Positions 29,913-41,400 of a stretch of 64,000 nucleotides of DNA are shown here, piece after piece. The notes beneath the pieces are model-generated. The model made no database searches and was not told the DNA's origin. It saw only the letters and a program-made list of their open reading frames with translations. A program made the translations under genes and the position numbers. Every line of letters begins with the position of its first letter. Position 1 is the stretch's first letter. The DNA is from Lampris incognitus (Eukaryota > Chordata > Actinopteri > Lampriformes > Lampridae), in NCBI RefSeq assembly GCF_029633865.1, contig NC_079213.1:85127803-85191802 (forward strand). The letters are read 5' to 3'.

Positions 29913-32900
29913 ATGGGAGAGGAATGCAACATTTGTGTGATCTGCAAAGAAGGTGCCACCCCTGGCAAGCGACTAGTTAAAAATCCAGCCATGATTGATG
30001 ACCTACTGCAGGCTTGCCGGGACAGTTTCTTCAGGTCAGTGATTTTGAGGAACTTTCTGACTACTTATCTGGCCTAAATGAAGGGGAACTGAAATTGGTT
30101 CATTATCATAATGAGTGTCGAAAATCTGTTATAAACAAGAATAAAATTGACCGTCTCAGGGCTAACCAATCCCGACCTCAGTCACCTATCTGTTCTAGAA
30201 GAGGACCTGGGCGCCCTTCAATTACTACAGGATCTGTTAGACCTAAACGGTCAATCTGTCCCAAAGCAGCAAGTGTGTTTATTCTCACCTTGTGACTTTT
30301 GTTCCAAGGGTGATTCAGAGCCACTGCACTATGTTCTTTCTGATGCAATGGGTGAAACGCTTCTTGAAATAAAGCAGCAGACCCAAGATGACCAAGTAAG
30401 AATCTGTGTAGCAGACCTAGTGGATGCTGGTGACGCTTCAGCTCTTGAAAAGTACTATCACAGGGATTGCTTGCGGAATGCAAAACGTACCACAACAATA
30501 AAGAAAGATCATGATAATGAATCACTCATTCGCTCTTTATGTGACGAACAGTTAATCCTCGCCATTCAAAATACCGTCACAGACGACGTTACTCTTGACA
30601 TGGCTCAGGTCAATGATGCTTACTTGTTGATCCTGAAAAGATATCACATGGATGTCGATGAGACTACAAACTATCGCAAGCATCTGAAAAAGATCATTGG
30701 TGAGCGACTTCCAGATGTCCAGTTTGTAAGCTCACTGCAATGAAATGAGCCAGACAAGCTTGTTAAATCAACTGTAGTTAGCAAAGCTATTGATTGCAGT
30801 ATTTCCACTATGAATGTTGGTCAGGTTATTGGCAACCTGAAGAAAGTTGCTAACCTACTGCGGGTAGAGATCATGCAAAAGCGCAGCTGGTCATTTGCCG
30901 GGATATTTGATAACTTTAAGAATCCCTCTTTACTCCAATTCTTCATAAGTCACCTCCTCTTTGGCAGTCATGTTGTCAAAATGTTTGGAATGTGGGATGA
31001 AGAAGTAGACAAAACTGTTGATGTTGCATGCCAGTTTCTAGTCCAGAACACTCGCACTGATCGTCAGGTGAAACATCAGCCAAAGAAAGACGATGCCTTT
31101 TGGCAAAATGTCCAAACACCCCTCTCAATCGGACTGCCCCTTGCTATCCACTCTAGAGTGCGTGACAAAATCCTTGTCCAGAACCTCTCAGATGTCTACA
31201 TTGGAAGTGACTACTTGAAGATCCTTGACTTAGAAAAAAGTGTGGAGTGGTCTGTTCTTCAACGAATGAAGGATACTGGCGGATTTTGTCTCCCTGGCTT
31301 TGTGAAGAAGGGTGTGAATATCTGGTTTGCTATTGACAATATTGATCTTTTGGAAGACACAGCCACTGGGCAAGAAACCTTCCATGGCACAGTGGTTGTA
31401 ATCAACCAGCAGGATGAAGATGGAGACCTGATGAACCAACCACTTGTTATAACATAAAAACCTCTCACGGCATCACCTCTGGCATTTGATATAAACTTGC
31501 TGCAGGAGCCAATGATCAAAACCACTCCATTGAGATTTGAGTCTGTGATAGGAAACCGAAACAATCTCATTTCCCAAGACTTCACTCACACCTGGGCATT
31601 CACAAACTACCTTGCAATTGATAACGGGGGCAACCTCCACTGAACCGCAGCTGGCAAGCAAACAGACCCAGAACAGTGAAGAAGAGAGAAGCCATACTGA
31701 ATCTAATAACGACAGAAATCAAGATGACACTATTGTGTCGATCACAGAACAAAGGCGTAAATCAGTGAAATTGAAGAAGGAAGATGTGATGCCAACTTGG
31801 GCTGCAACTAAATCTCTACTGCTATCTCAGTCCTCTAACAGTTGCACCTCAAAAAACACAGGGGTGATTGCTCCACTGTTTAAGATCTCGCCAACAGATT
31901 GTGCTACCCTCTATACCGCTTTGAAGTTAACCCAGGGTATCCCTGCCATTGGCCCTCACAGAAAAACACTGATAACCCTAGATCTTGACCTTTACTCCCG
32001 TGCATTGAAGATTCAGCAGTCAGTTGGAAACACCAACTGGATCCTAAGAGCTGGAACTCTTTACATTGCATTTGCTGTGTTGCATGGTCTAGGTAAAACA
32101 GTTGATGGAAGTGGCCTTGACATATGTGCTATTGAAAGTGGTGCATACACATCAGCAGCTCTTAGTGGTATCTTTGGTGGCAAAGCTTACAAACGAGGCC
32201 TTGAGTACCACATCACTACGAGCCTCGCAATTTTGATGTTGCGATTTGATGCCATCTTGTCAAAATTTCCAAATTGTCCAATTCAGATGCAATGCATTGC
32301 TCTCAAAGACAAACTCCATGAACGTAACCCACTGATGGTAGAGATCTTTGAAGAAATCCAGTCCTGGTACACAGAAAATGTCAAGCCACTCGAAGATGAA
32401 AAAGATATTGGTGAGTTCGTTCAATTCTTAACCCAGTATCTTCACCAGATAGAGAGTCTTCTTAATCGCATCAGCTCTTGCCGCTCAGGTGACTGGGAGG
32501 GATACTTGTCTTCATTAGAGAATCTCATCAAGTATTTCTTTGCTCATGATCTCCTCAACTATGCCCGCTTGATGCCAGTCAATCTTGCTCAAATGAATGC
32601 TCATGAAAAAGATGACCCAGAAACATGGGATGCACTGAAGTCTGGTGCATTTGTGGTGGCAAAGTCAGAGATACCCTTCACTCATCTCTTCACTGATTAA
32701 GCCCTCGAGCAGGAAATCAAGAAGCTAAAGGGGCATGGTGGGATGGTAGGACTCAGTAGAGATGAAGCAGCTCTGGACCGGCTGATTATTGCCACACCAT
32801 CTTGCTGATCAAGTGAATCAGTACCTCAAGAGCTTCCAGATCTACTTCAAGGACAGAGCATTATCATCTCTCAGGAGAGATTGCATTGGGGTCAAGAACA

Positions 32901-34710
32901 AATGCACTGAAGCTACGTGACTTGATTGAATGGATTGCCTCCACAGTGCAACTCAAAGAAAAAACACCATTAAAGAGTCTTGTTTCATCAGCGCTTGTGA
33001 CGGATGCGGCAAAGCATGATATTCTCCAGTTTGCGGAAAAGGTTCAGAAGCGCTTTGAGGAGTTTGTTTCTGAACGTTTGATCGCTACATCAACACTCTG
33101 TGTGGGACAAAATGATGAAACTCAAGTTGAAGACCTTTTCAAACTGGATGGAGAAAACAAAGGTACGTGTTGGAGACGAGGTCATCAAGTTGCGTGAGGA
33201 ACGTGAACTGCTTAGAAGATGTCTCATCATCCAAGGCAGTCGACCAAGTCTAGTTCCCAAACTTGAGACAATTGGAGACTATGAAATGTTAATGGTTCCC
33301 CGCTCTCTGTGTGCTGTGGATGGAACCTTGTACATCCCTACAGACAAAGCTAGTCTCATGCATGCAATTGAAGATGCCAAGGCAGAGCTCCTTGAAGCTG
33401 TCCCAAAGCCTGATCCAATGCAAGAAGATCCTCCAGGTGTCCCTATCAAAGTTCTAATAGTTGATGCCATGGGTGTGCTTCAGAGCATGAAAAAGACACC
33501 AACTATGCGGAAGCTGTCAGACCTTCAGGACGCATTTAACAAACGCATCAAAACAATGATGGCTGGCTATCATGAGGGTCGAGTTGTCTTTGATCGATAT
33601 ATGGATGAGTCATTAAAGAAGAAAACTCGACAGAAGAGAGCAACTACTTCTGTAGAATACGAAATCCATCCAGAGATGAAGCTCACTATGTCGATCAAGG
33701 ATCTCCTCTCTGCATCATCGACCAAGAAGAAGCTGACATGTGAGTTGGGCCAGGGACTGCTAGAGTATTTCTCAAAGGACAGTTCTTTCCTACTGGTTGT
33801 CATCTGACACCTTCATCAAGGGACGTGATTTTGTGGAGGCACACACACATGAAGAGGCTGATACCCTAATACCTCAAGTCCTTGCCAATGGTGCCTCACG
33901 AGACATGTTTGGTCACCCGACACTGATGTCCTCTTACTGCTACTTGATTTAGTATCATGTGAATGCATTGCAACTCCAACTTCTCTGACATTTTCAACGG
34001 GCAAAGGTGCAAAGAAACGGGAAATAAATGTTTTTGAGCGTGTTCAAATTATTGGACGTCAGAAATGTCAGGGATTACTTGGCCTGCACAATTTTTCTGG
34101 TGCTGACTGGGGAGGAAAATTTGTTGGAATCTCCAAAAAGACGTGGATCAACGCATACCTGAAGCTTGATGATGATGATCCTGCCATTGACTGCTTCAAG
34201 GACCTTGGCAAGGGTTCCATTCCCCCTGAGCTTATCAATGGTGAGCTCCCATCACTGGTGAAGGCATTAGAGAATTTTGTGTGCTGTGTTTATAGCTGAA
34301 AAGGTCCAACAACCCTGCCATCACTCAGATGGGAACTATTCCGATCAAAGAACCTGGAGAGTGAGATGCTACCGCCAACTCGTGCTGCATTGCTACCCCA
34401 TATCCTACGTTCCAATTATGTCACAATGCGAGATAAGTCATACAAGACGAATTGCCCTGAGCTTCCACCAATCGAACAGAATGGATGGAGTTCAGTGAGT
34501 GGCGGATATGTTCCAGTCAGGTGTCTTGCTCTCCCTGCACCACAGGCAGTACTTGAGCTAATCAAATGTGGTTGCAAAGTAGGTTGCAAGGGACAGTGCA
34601 GCTGCTCAAAGAATCACCTGCCTTGCACTCCTCTCTGCAAATGTTATGGTGGAGACTGTGCAAACACAACAAGTGAGTACATTCCAGAAGATGACAATGC
34701 TGATGAATAG
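29913..34710 (+). pseudogene. Transposon protein: zinc fingers, PIN/XPG-like nuclease, Cys-rich tail
   Basis: ATG 29913 opens MGEECNICVICKEGATPGK. Two C-x2-C...H-x3-C type fingers follow: the first ends YHNECRKS (30108-30130), the second runs CDFCSKG...YYHRDCLR (30293-30475). The middle part is conserved-looking but unknown to me (e.g. 'NIWFAIDNIDLLEDTATGQE', 31315-31375; 'LLNYARLMPVNLAQMNAHEK', 32555-32610). Near the end 'VLIVDAMGVLQSM' (33450-33490), HEEADTLI (33850-33875) and PDTDVLLLLLDL (33916-33955, shifted) resemble PIN/XPG acidic motifs. The tail 34567-34665 has ten or so Cys (CGCKVGCKGQCSC...CTPLCKC). Broken by in-frame stops (30741, 31455, 32698) and frameshifts (~31610-31640, ~32800, ~33150, ~33800, 33840-34300). 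Confidence 0.75.
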
Positions 34711-35433
34711 ATCAAGTATTATTTAAATTCCTTTATCATCACTTGTATTTTTTTTGTTTTGTTGTAGATGTTTTTGGGGAATTTAGCAGCTTTTTCTTAC
34801 TCTCTATTTACCTACTGGCGCAACATAGAGTAACTTTTTTTTCAATTGGATACTAAGTGCAACTTTTTACTGCTGCTTGTCGTCATGTATATGCTGCTAT
34901 AAACAACATAGAGTATGCTTAACTGAAAGATAAACCTGTCTTACTGGATTACTCGACTACTGTGTGGTTATTTACATAATAGAAACATGTTTAATAAATG
35001 TCTCCCATTTTTCACATTAAATATGACAGTTATTATGTTCCCTTTCACAAAAAAAGGCATTTGTTGTTTTTACCTAATTTAGTACAATGGGACATCGCCG
35101 TAGGATGGACACCATCTTGGATTTGACAATAAATAAGTAAATGATGGAAATTTCACTGATTCAGTTGAATTCCTTGAGCCCAAAAACCTAAGATTAGACA
35201 CCAAAATCAGCTTTCTAGCTTGAATAGAAACTGAGATATAGCCATTTTAAGCTCCTGGCAGCCATATTTGATGCCATCTTGAAAATGATGCATTTCCAGG
35301 AGGTAGATTTTCCTAGATTTTTAGTGTCTTCTTAGGCATGCCTAGAGGTAACAGAATCAATAGAAAAAACTATGCTATCTATTTTCTTGGGATTCAGTTT
35401 TTTTTCTTCACATATTGAACCATCTATTTTGGA

Positions 35434-35557
35434 TAGGGGGCGCTCAGAAAGGGGGTGGGGGTCTGAAAATTTGGCACCCATCATTTTCTGACAGTTTGGT
35501 CCCTATAGAAGCCAAAACAGCAAAAAAATCAATTTTGGCACAAAAATCCTACGGGAG
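35434..35557 (-). repeat. Right terminal inverted repeat
   Basis: Inverted partner of 28305-28437. Read inward from 35557 it starts CTCCCGTAGGATTTTTG and ends near the G-rich GGGGGCGCTC (35437-35446). Confidence 0.85.
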
Positions 35558-36445
35558 TACATACCATACTGCTCTAAGCCTGAAAAGTTACCTTTGTCGT
35601 TACCTCTACGTTCGTCACAATATGCTCTGAGCAGATGCATCTTCACACTAACTGAACAAATACCAAACTTGGTGACAGTGTTTCCTTGTGCATCCATCAT
35701 GCGTCATTGCCTATAAATATCGTCTGTCATTTGTTCAGTGATATATATATATATATATTATTGTAACCCCCATAATTTTAGCTGCCCTAGAAAGGATTGT
35801 CTAGTCTAACATGTTTCCACAGTCCCCAGTAGAGGGCGCTAGTCGTTTTTAAAGAGGAAAAAAAACTAGGCCACGTCTGTTTCAGCTCAACGTTTTTTGT
35901 TTGGTGTTTTTTTTTTTTTTATTGAATTCCAGAACGCCCCACATACCCGGACACACATACATATATATGTATATTTACATACCGGACATAGCAACATGCC
36001 TGTAACTATATCGACAGCATTGTAGAAGCTACAGACGAAATAACGAGGACGATATAGCAATCAAAGAAGTTGGAAAAAGAAATACATTAGCTGACACTAT
36101 GGTTGAAACCTACCCATTCCCAATTTAAATTCATTACCACCGTTTTCGAATATTGAAGATTGCTTGAAGATTACTTATTCTTTTACCCAGATTCTCCAGT
36201 GAGTTTCTACAGAGATTAGCTAACCATGCGCTAGCTCAGCCAAGTTGGCTGTCTTAGTTTATGCACTGTAGTATTTTCGTCGTTGATAGAGAACCTAAAG
36301 TATTTAATTTAAACAAACCAATCGGAGGATTTTCAAATATATTATGTAGCCTACTATTTCCTGTTAGATTCACAGATGGAAGTCACTGACTTCTCTGTAC
36401 TAAACTTGAAGTACGTAATAAAATAAGAGCGAAGCGGACCTTCAT
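35558..36445. other. Spacer without recognised gene
   Basis: Contains (AT)n at 35742-35758, a T-run near 35910-35921 and the CTCF-like motif at 35824-35840. No coding frame is convincing. Confidence 0.5.
35824..35840 (+). promoter_or_regulatory. CTCF-like motif
   Basis: CCCCAGTAGAGGGCGCT fits the vertebrate CTCF core CCASYAGRKGGCGC at every defined position. Sequence match only; binding is not shown. Confidence 0.4.
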
Positions 36446-36586
36446 TGTGCTGTGATCCGACTTTATTCCACAGGGAGTGCAGAATAAGACAACCCGGAAA
36501 CAGTGATGCCCAATATATAAACATTGGCGCCATCTAACGGCACCCTAGGGAAGTGTCCAGAGCAGACAAACACAAAATACGTCACA
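36446..36586 (-). repeat. 3' LTR of element E
   Basis: On the minus strand it starts TGTGACGTATTTTG, right after the purine tract AAGTGGGGAGAGA (plus 36587-36600), and carries TATATATTG and a GGAATAAAG polyadenylation signal before an end near AGCACA. The left boundary is an estimate. Confidence 0.5.
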
Positions 36587-36829
36587 TCTCTCCCCACTTA
36601 TGTAGATCAGAGTTCCCCGAAAAACCTGGATGCCTATTTATATCTCCTGAATAACACCCGAATATTCCTGCAGAACAACACGGAATACTTTAAAACAGAT
36701 AACATAACTCAAACCATCCTCCTATCACTTGCATTAAAAAAACAGGACTTGCACATGTTACACAACCTGGGTGAGTGGTGGTAAACTGCCCAACTCACTA
36801 ACTAATCTAGTGTGGCGAGTGCCCCTTTA

Positions 36830-37573
36830 ACCCAAAGTCCATTACAGATTGAGGCGGTCTGGGGGTTTTCTTTTCCATGTAGGGTATCTCCTAACAGTCT
36901 GAGGGAACAGTCTCTGGGGGAGCATCAGCTTCAGCTGATACTTCTGTTGGCTCTGAGTTTACTGGCTCCGTTTGTGGGTTTGAGTGACTGTTCGGGGGGA
37001 GATCCTGCCTACCCGCTGGGGGAATTGGCACTGGATCTTTCGTGGGGGCAGTAGCTGTTTGCTCCAATCAGGCAGGTTGTGATGGCTCTCCAGGCATCAG
37101 CATTTCCGGGTCGTAGGCCCTCGTTTGAGCTGTGTGGCATTTCCAGTGTAGCCCTGACCCCACATTTACCATGTAGGACAGCGGCCCTGTCTGAGAAACC
37201 ACCACAACCGGCATCCACTTCTCCTCCCCCCCATCTATAATCACGTACCAGAACAGAGTCCCCAGGCGTGAAGTCTGTCTTTGGCGAATGGGGCCCTGCG
37301 AACCTCCTGGCCTGTCTGTGCCTGACCCAACACGGCCGCCAAACTTGGCTTGAGGAGGTCGAAGCGGGAGCGGAGCCGACGGCGAAGGAAGAGCATGGCC
37401 AGAGACTCATTCGTTGTGGCATGGGGAGCATTTCTATAGCTGAGCAGGAATGAATCCAGTCGATGTTGCATTGTGGTCTGCCCCCTGGAAGCTTTCAACG
37501 ACCGCTTAAGTGTCTGCACAAAAACGTTCCGCCAATCTGTTTGTGGCTGGGTGAAAGGGTGCAGAGCACACAT
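36830..37573 (-). pseudogene. Integrase C-terminal region, element E
   Basis: Frame 37241-37573 continues the core ('WRNVFVQTLKRSLKASRGQT', 'HRLDSFLLSYRNAPHATTNE') and ends at a shift into 37009-37431, where 'FTPGDSVLVRDYRWGGGEVD' marks the GPY/F-type region. An acidic tail follows. Dead through frameshifts at ~37510 and ~37270. Confidence 0.75.
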
Positions 37574-38573
37574 GTTTCACCCCATTCGCTTTGAGAAAAT
37601 CCGCAAAATCACTCGAGGTGAACTGCGGACCATTGTCACTGACCAAAACCTCAGGCAGGCCATGACGGCTGAACAATTCCCTTAAAGCCTTAACGGTCTT
37701 TGAGCTTGTGGTGGAATCCATCAGTTCCACTTCCGGCCACTTCGAGTGAGCATCAACCACCACTAGCAACATATGTCCCTCCACCGGCCCAGCAAAATCC
37801 ACATGTACCCTCTGCCATGGCTTGCCTGGCCACGGCAACGAGTGCAGCGGGGATAGGGCGGGAGACTTCTGATTGTGCTGGCACGAATGACACACTTTGG
37901 CCTGCTGTTCAATCTGAGCGTCAATCCCTGGCCACCAGAAGTAGCTGCGAGCAACGGCTTTAATTTTAACCACTCCCGGGTGCTCCGCATGCAGCTCTTT
38001 CAGCAGTTGTGGTCTCAACTTTGGGGGTACAATAACCCGGTTGCCCCACAGAAGGCACCCTAAAACCACAGTGAGCTCCTCTCTCCTTGAGCAATAGGGC
38101 ATCAGTGCATCACTGTCATACCTTGTTTCTTTGCGAATATCTGTGCTGCACACAGGCAGGAGGTCCAAGTGGTCTAACAGCACGGTATCCACAGAACCTG
38201 GTTTGTCCTTGTGATCCAGCTGCAATGGCAGGCATGAGAGGCCATCCGCATTTCCATGTTCAGCTGCACTCCTGTATTGGATAGTGTATTTGTGAGCCAC
38301 CAATACAAGGGCCCATCGCTGCAGCCTCACAGCTGCCATAGACGGGATGGCTTTACTGAGGCTCAATATTGTCATCAGTGGCTGGTGGTCCATGAGAAGG
38401 GTGAAATGGCGCCCATACAGATATGCAAAAAAACTGCGTACGCCGAATATGATCCCCAAGGTCTCCCGTTCAATTTGAGCATAATTTTGCTCAGCTTTGC
38501 TCAAGGTTCTGGAGGCGAATGCTATGGGCCTCTCTTGACCACCAGGCATCACATGAGAAATCACCACGCCCAC
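37506..38573 (-). pseudogene. RNase H and integrase core, element E
   Basis: 355 codons. RNase H: 'ERPIAFASRTLSKAEQNYAQ', IERETLGIIFG, LLMDHQPLMTIL and GNADGLSCLPL (Cys where Arg is usual). Integrase: HHCC (HAEHPG...CHSCQH), HVDFAGPVEGH (Asp), 'VLVSDNGPQFTSSDFADFLK' (Asp) and 'PFHPATNRLAERF' (Glu). This is one of the longest intact stretches in the window. Confidence 0.9.
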
Positions 38574-39191
38574 TCCGTACGGCGAGGCATCACATGCCAG
38601 TACGATCGGCAGTTAGGGGTCATAATGAGTTAACACTCTCTCAAAAAGGAGTTTTCTTTCGTCGAGCAGAATGCTTTTTCATGCTCTGGGGACCACTCCC
38701 GCTGTGCCCCTGCATGCAGTAGTTTGTGCAGAGGACTGCGTGTTGCCATGTTTGGGACGAATCTGCCATAATAATTTATCAGTCCTAGAAAAGGAGCGGA
38801 GTTGGCTTATATTCATTGGGGCAGGGGCCTCGGAAATAGCCCTGAGTTTTTCCGGGGATTTGTGGAGGCCTGTGGCATCGATGGTGTGTCCCAGATATTC
38901 CAGTGAGTTCCTGAAAAACTCACACTTTTTCTTCTGCACCCGGAGACCAAAATTCTCCAAGCGACTCAGCACTGTCTCCAAGTTTTTTAGATGATCAGCG
39001 TCGTCCCGTCCAGTCACTAAAATGTCGTCCAGAAAACAGTGCACACTGGGAAGCCCCTGAAGAACTTGGTCCATTACTCTTTGGAAGATCGATGGCGCTG
39101 ACGTTATTCCAAATGGCAGCCGGCTGTAGTGGAACATTCCCTTATGTGTGGTGATGGTAAGGTAACTGTGAGAGCCCTCCTGAACCGGCAC
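38574..39191 (-). pseudogene. RT palm and thumb, element E
   Basis: '[20 protein letters not shown]', '[20 protein letters not shown]' and the catalytic box FLDD ('VHCFLDDILVTGRDDADH') are intact, then 'LEYLGHTIDATGLHKSPEKL'. The frame is lost near 38730. The region 38574-38678 is readable only in another frame. Confidence 0.9.
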
Positions 39192-39850
39192 CTGCAGGTA
39201 AGCATGGGAGAGATCCAGTTTGCTGAAACACTGCCCCCCCCCCTCGCTAGGGAAGCAAACAGATCTTCTATTCGAGAAATAGGATCGTGTTCAGCACAAA
39301 GGACAGGGTTGAGAGTTACCTTAAAATCCCCGCAGATGCGTACATCCCCCCTTTTTCTTCATGATCGGCACAATGGGGGTGGCCCACTCACAGAATTGCA
39401 CTGGGGAAATAACACGTAGTTGTTGCAGGCACTCCAGTTCTGTTTCCACTTTCGGCCTGACTGCATATGGGACCACACGAGCCTGATAGAATTTCGGTTG
39501 ATGTTCTGGCTTCAGTGTCAGTGCTATGTCACAGCCTTTCAGAGTTCCCAGTTCATCTTTGAATACATCTGCATGTCGGTGTAGCACGGCTTCCAACGTG
39601 TCTCCCTGCATGTGATGTATGGATCTGACAGTTTCTATGGCTCTCCAGTTCAGTTTCAATCTTCTCAGCCACTCCCACCCGAAAGGGGGTGGCACATTAC
39701 CTTTCACCACATATAGGGGAGTCATGCTCTTTGTTTATCTTCACCCTAACTTTCAGGACCCCAACATTGGGGATCACTTGACCTGAGTAGGCTTTCAGCA
39801 GGATGTGGGTGTGGCACAGGGGAACGTGGCTGACTTTTGCTTTGTACAAC
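39192..39850 (-). pseudogene. RT N-terminus and linker, element E
   Basis: Frame 39321-39725: 'MTPLYVVKGNVPPPFGWEWL', 'DELGTLKGCDIALTLKPEHQ', 'PYAVRPKVETELECLQQLRV' and '[20 protein letters not shown]'. A shift near 39345 leads to '[20 protein letters not shown]' and [14 protein letters not shown] in the next frame. Confidence 0.85.
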
Positions 39851-40250
39851 TGTTATGAAATAAAGGAGACCGTTGCACCAGTGTTTATTTCCATCTCTGT
39901 TGTTAGCCCCTCTACTTTTGGCCTGATCCACCTTACTGAATAGGCCGGATTGTCCTGCTGTATGACATTTTCACTCACAGCTACATCTACCTTGTGCAGG
40001 GCTAATACAGCGTCTGAGTCAGTATCAGTGTCACTCGGCTTGGCACTGGTGTTCAATTCATTTAACTGTCTCTTGGAACGATCTTTCCCTTTCTGCCCTT
40101 TTTTTTTCCACATTGTTACCTGCCTTATTTCCCTGCTTGCTCTCTCGGCATGTGCGTGAAATGTGGCCTTTCTTACCGCAGCAGTGGCAGGGCTGATCTT
40201 TATAGAAACAGTCACTTTCAGTATGATTTGTCCTGCCACATCAAGTGCAT
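39851..40250 (-). pseudogene. gag second zinc finger and protease, element E
   Basis: CHCCGKKGHISRTC (C-x2-C-x4-H-x4-C) with an upstream CGRTNHTESDC finger lies near 40165-40240, the double-finger arrangement typical of mag-lineage gag. The protease start reads EINTGATVSFIS (near 39853-39890), with Asn where the catalytic Asp stands in active enzymes. Confidence 0.75.
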
Positions 40251-40265
40251 CCCCCCCCCCCCCCC
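40251..40265. repeat. Run of 15 C at the E/F junction
   Basis: A homopolymer exactly where two different gag genes meet. It could be the template-switch point or an assembly join. Confidence 0.85.
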
Positions 40266-40513
40266 GGAGAGACTGGAAGAGACATGGCATTCACTTTCAA
40301 GGAGCCGCTGAGCTGCTGGGACTCCCTTGCCACTAGTGTTGGGCAGTCGCAGGCTATGTGTCCAGGCTCATCACACCGGTAACGGCAGTCAATTTGCCGA
40401 GGTGGGTGTCACCTGGATGTTGGAGCCATCGCCAAGACTGTTGTGGTGGAAGCCGAACTTGGTAGATCTCTTCTACTTCTTCCTCTTCATCATCGTCGGC
40501 CAACCTAATGTGC
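40266..40513 (-). pseudogene. gag C-terminus of element F, left of nested element G
   Basis: Minus-strand codons 'HIRLADDDEEEEVEEIYQVR' near 40450-40510 and a CYRCDEPGHIACDC-like knuckle near 40350-40390 (one base off frame). In frame with 44703 onward: removing element G and one copy of the 4-bp duplication rejoins ...KAPALRL with HIRLADDD.... Confidence 0.7.
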
Positions 40514-40517
40514 AGTC

Positions 40518-40902
40518 TGTGACAACCACGGGGGAACTTTAGCACCCGACCCAACAACGAAACAGAGACCGTCGGCAGGTTGACCCGCTGTGGGCATTTA
40601 TTCACAAGACAAATCGAAAAAACGTTCAACACGACTACTGCTCCTCGTCTCAGCCGGCTGGCTCCCGTCTTCCTTGGCTCCTACGCTGGGCAGCCAACAC
40701 AACTATCGCTACCTCTCTCCCTTCCCGGCGGCTGTCTCTGGCTCCCTTTTATCCTTGGACTCCCCATCAGCCTCTGATTGGGGCCAGGTGTGTCGCTCAG
40801 TCTCCCTCTCGTTGAGGGGAGAAGTGGGTACAGGTGTGTTTCTGGGCTGTGCTGGGTCGCTGGCCATGTTGCAGGAGCTGGGCTGACACCGTGGTTGTCA
40901 CA
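40518..40902 (-). repeat. 3' LTR of element G
   Basis: TGTGACAACC...GGTTGTCACA. Polypurine tract CTTCTTGGGAGGGGGAG on the minus strand (plus 40903-40920) precedes it. Confidence 0.95.
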
Positions 40903-40920
40903 ACTCCCCCTCCCAAGAAG

Positions 40921-41340
40921 GAAGCCAGGGTCCCCACGTATGGCCCAGAGGCAGGCATCGCGGCGGGACAGGGCGTCGGCGTTGGCGTTCTCCCGTCCCG
41001 GGCGGTGCACCACTCGGAAACTGTAATCCTGCAACATAAGGAACCATCGTGTTACCTGCTCAATGAGCTCGTCTACTTGGGGCATGGGATAGGCGTCAAA
41101 CCTGGACACTTCATTCAGCTGCCTGAAATCGTTGCAAAACCTAAAAGTCCCATCTGGCTTAGGTACAAGGACTATGGGGCTAGAGCAATAGCTCTGAGAC
41201 TCCTCCATCACCCCCAACTTCAGCATCTTTTCTACCTCCTCCTGAATGGCTGTCCGCCTCGCCTCTGGGACCCGGTACGGCCTCACCCGAACGGTCACCC
41301 CTGGCTCGGTGTGGCTGTCGTGAGTCGTCACTGTAGTTCA
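40921..41340 (-). pseudogene. RT start fused to RNase H end, element G
   Basis: The RT N-terminus ('RVRPYRVPEARRTAIQEEVE', 'YCSSPIVLVPKPDGTFRFCN', DFRQLNEVSRFDAYPMPQVD) runs to DELIEQ. It jumps in frame to the RNase H end ('LQDYSFRVVHRPGRENANAD', ALSRRDA). The whole RT catalytic core and most of RNase H are missing. The in-frame deletion implies this could be the form that transposed. Confidence 0.85.
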
Positions 41341-41400
41341 CCCAGGCAGCTCTGAGAAGACGTCCTGGTGCTGCAGGACCACTTCACGGAGATCCTGCTG

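Larger units (their letters stand above)
28305..35557 (+). mobile_element. Large DNA transposon with ~125-bp terminal inverted repeats, possibly Academ-like
   Basis: The left end CTCCCATAGGATTTTTGTGC and right end (reverse complement CTCCCGTAGGATTTTTGTGC) begin inverted repeats of ~125 bp (28305-28437; 35434-35557), both ending in a C-rich/G-rich stretch. Between them a single plus-strand gene (29913-34710) encodes zinc fingers, a possible PIN/XPG-like nuclease and a Cys-rich tail. From memory, an XPG-type nuclease with a Cys-rich finger recalls the Academ superfamily, but I cannot confirm this. No target duplication is evident. Confidence 0.7.
36446..40250 (-). mobile_element. mag-like Gypsy element E, 3' part (of a second hybrid)
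   Basis: Minus strand: second gag zinc-finger region, protease, RT, RNase H, integrase, purine tract and a 3' LTR (36446-36586). At the 15-C run (40251-40265) the sequence changes to gag of a different element (F), whose LTR at 45470-45825 does not resemble this 3' LTR. Confidence 0.8.
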
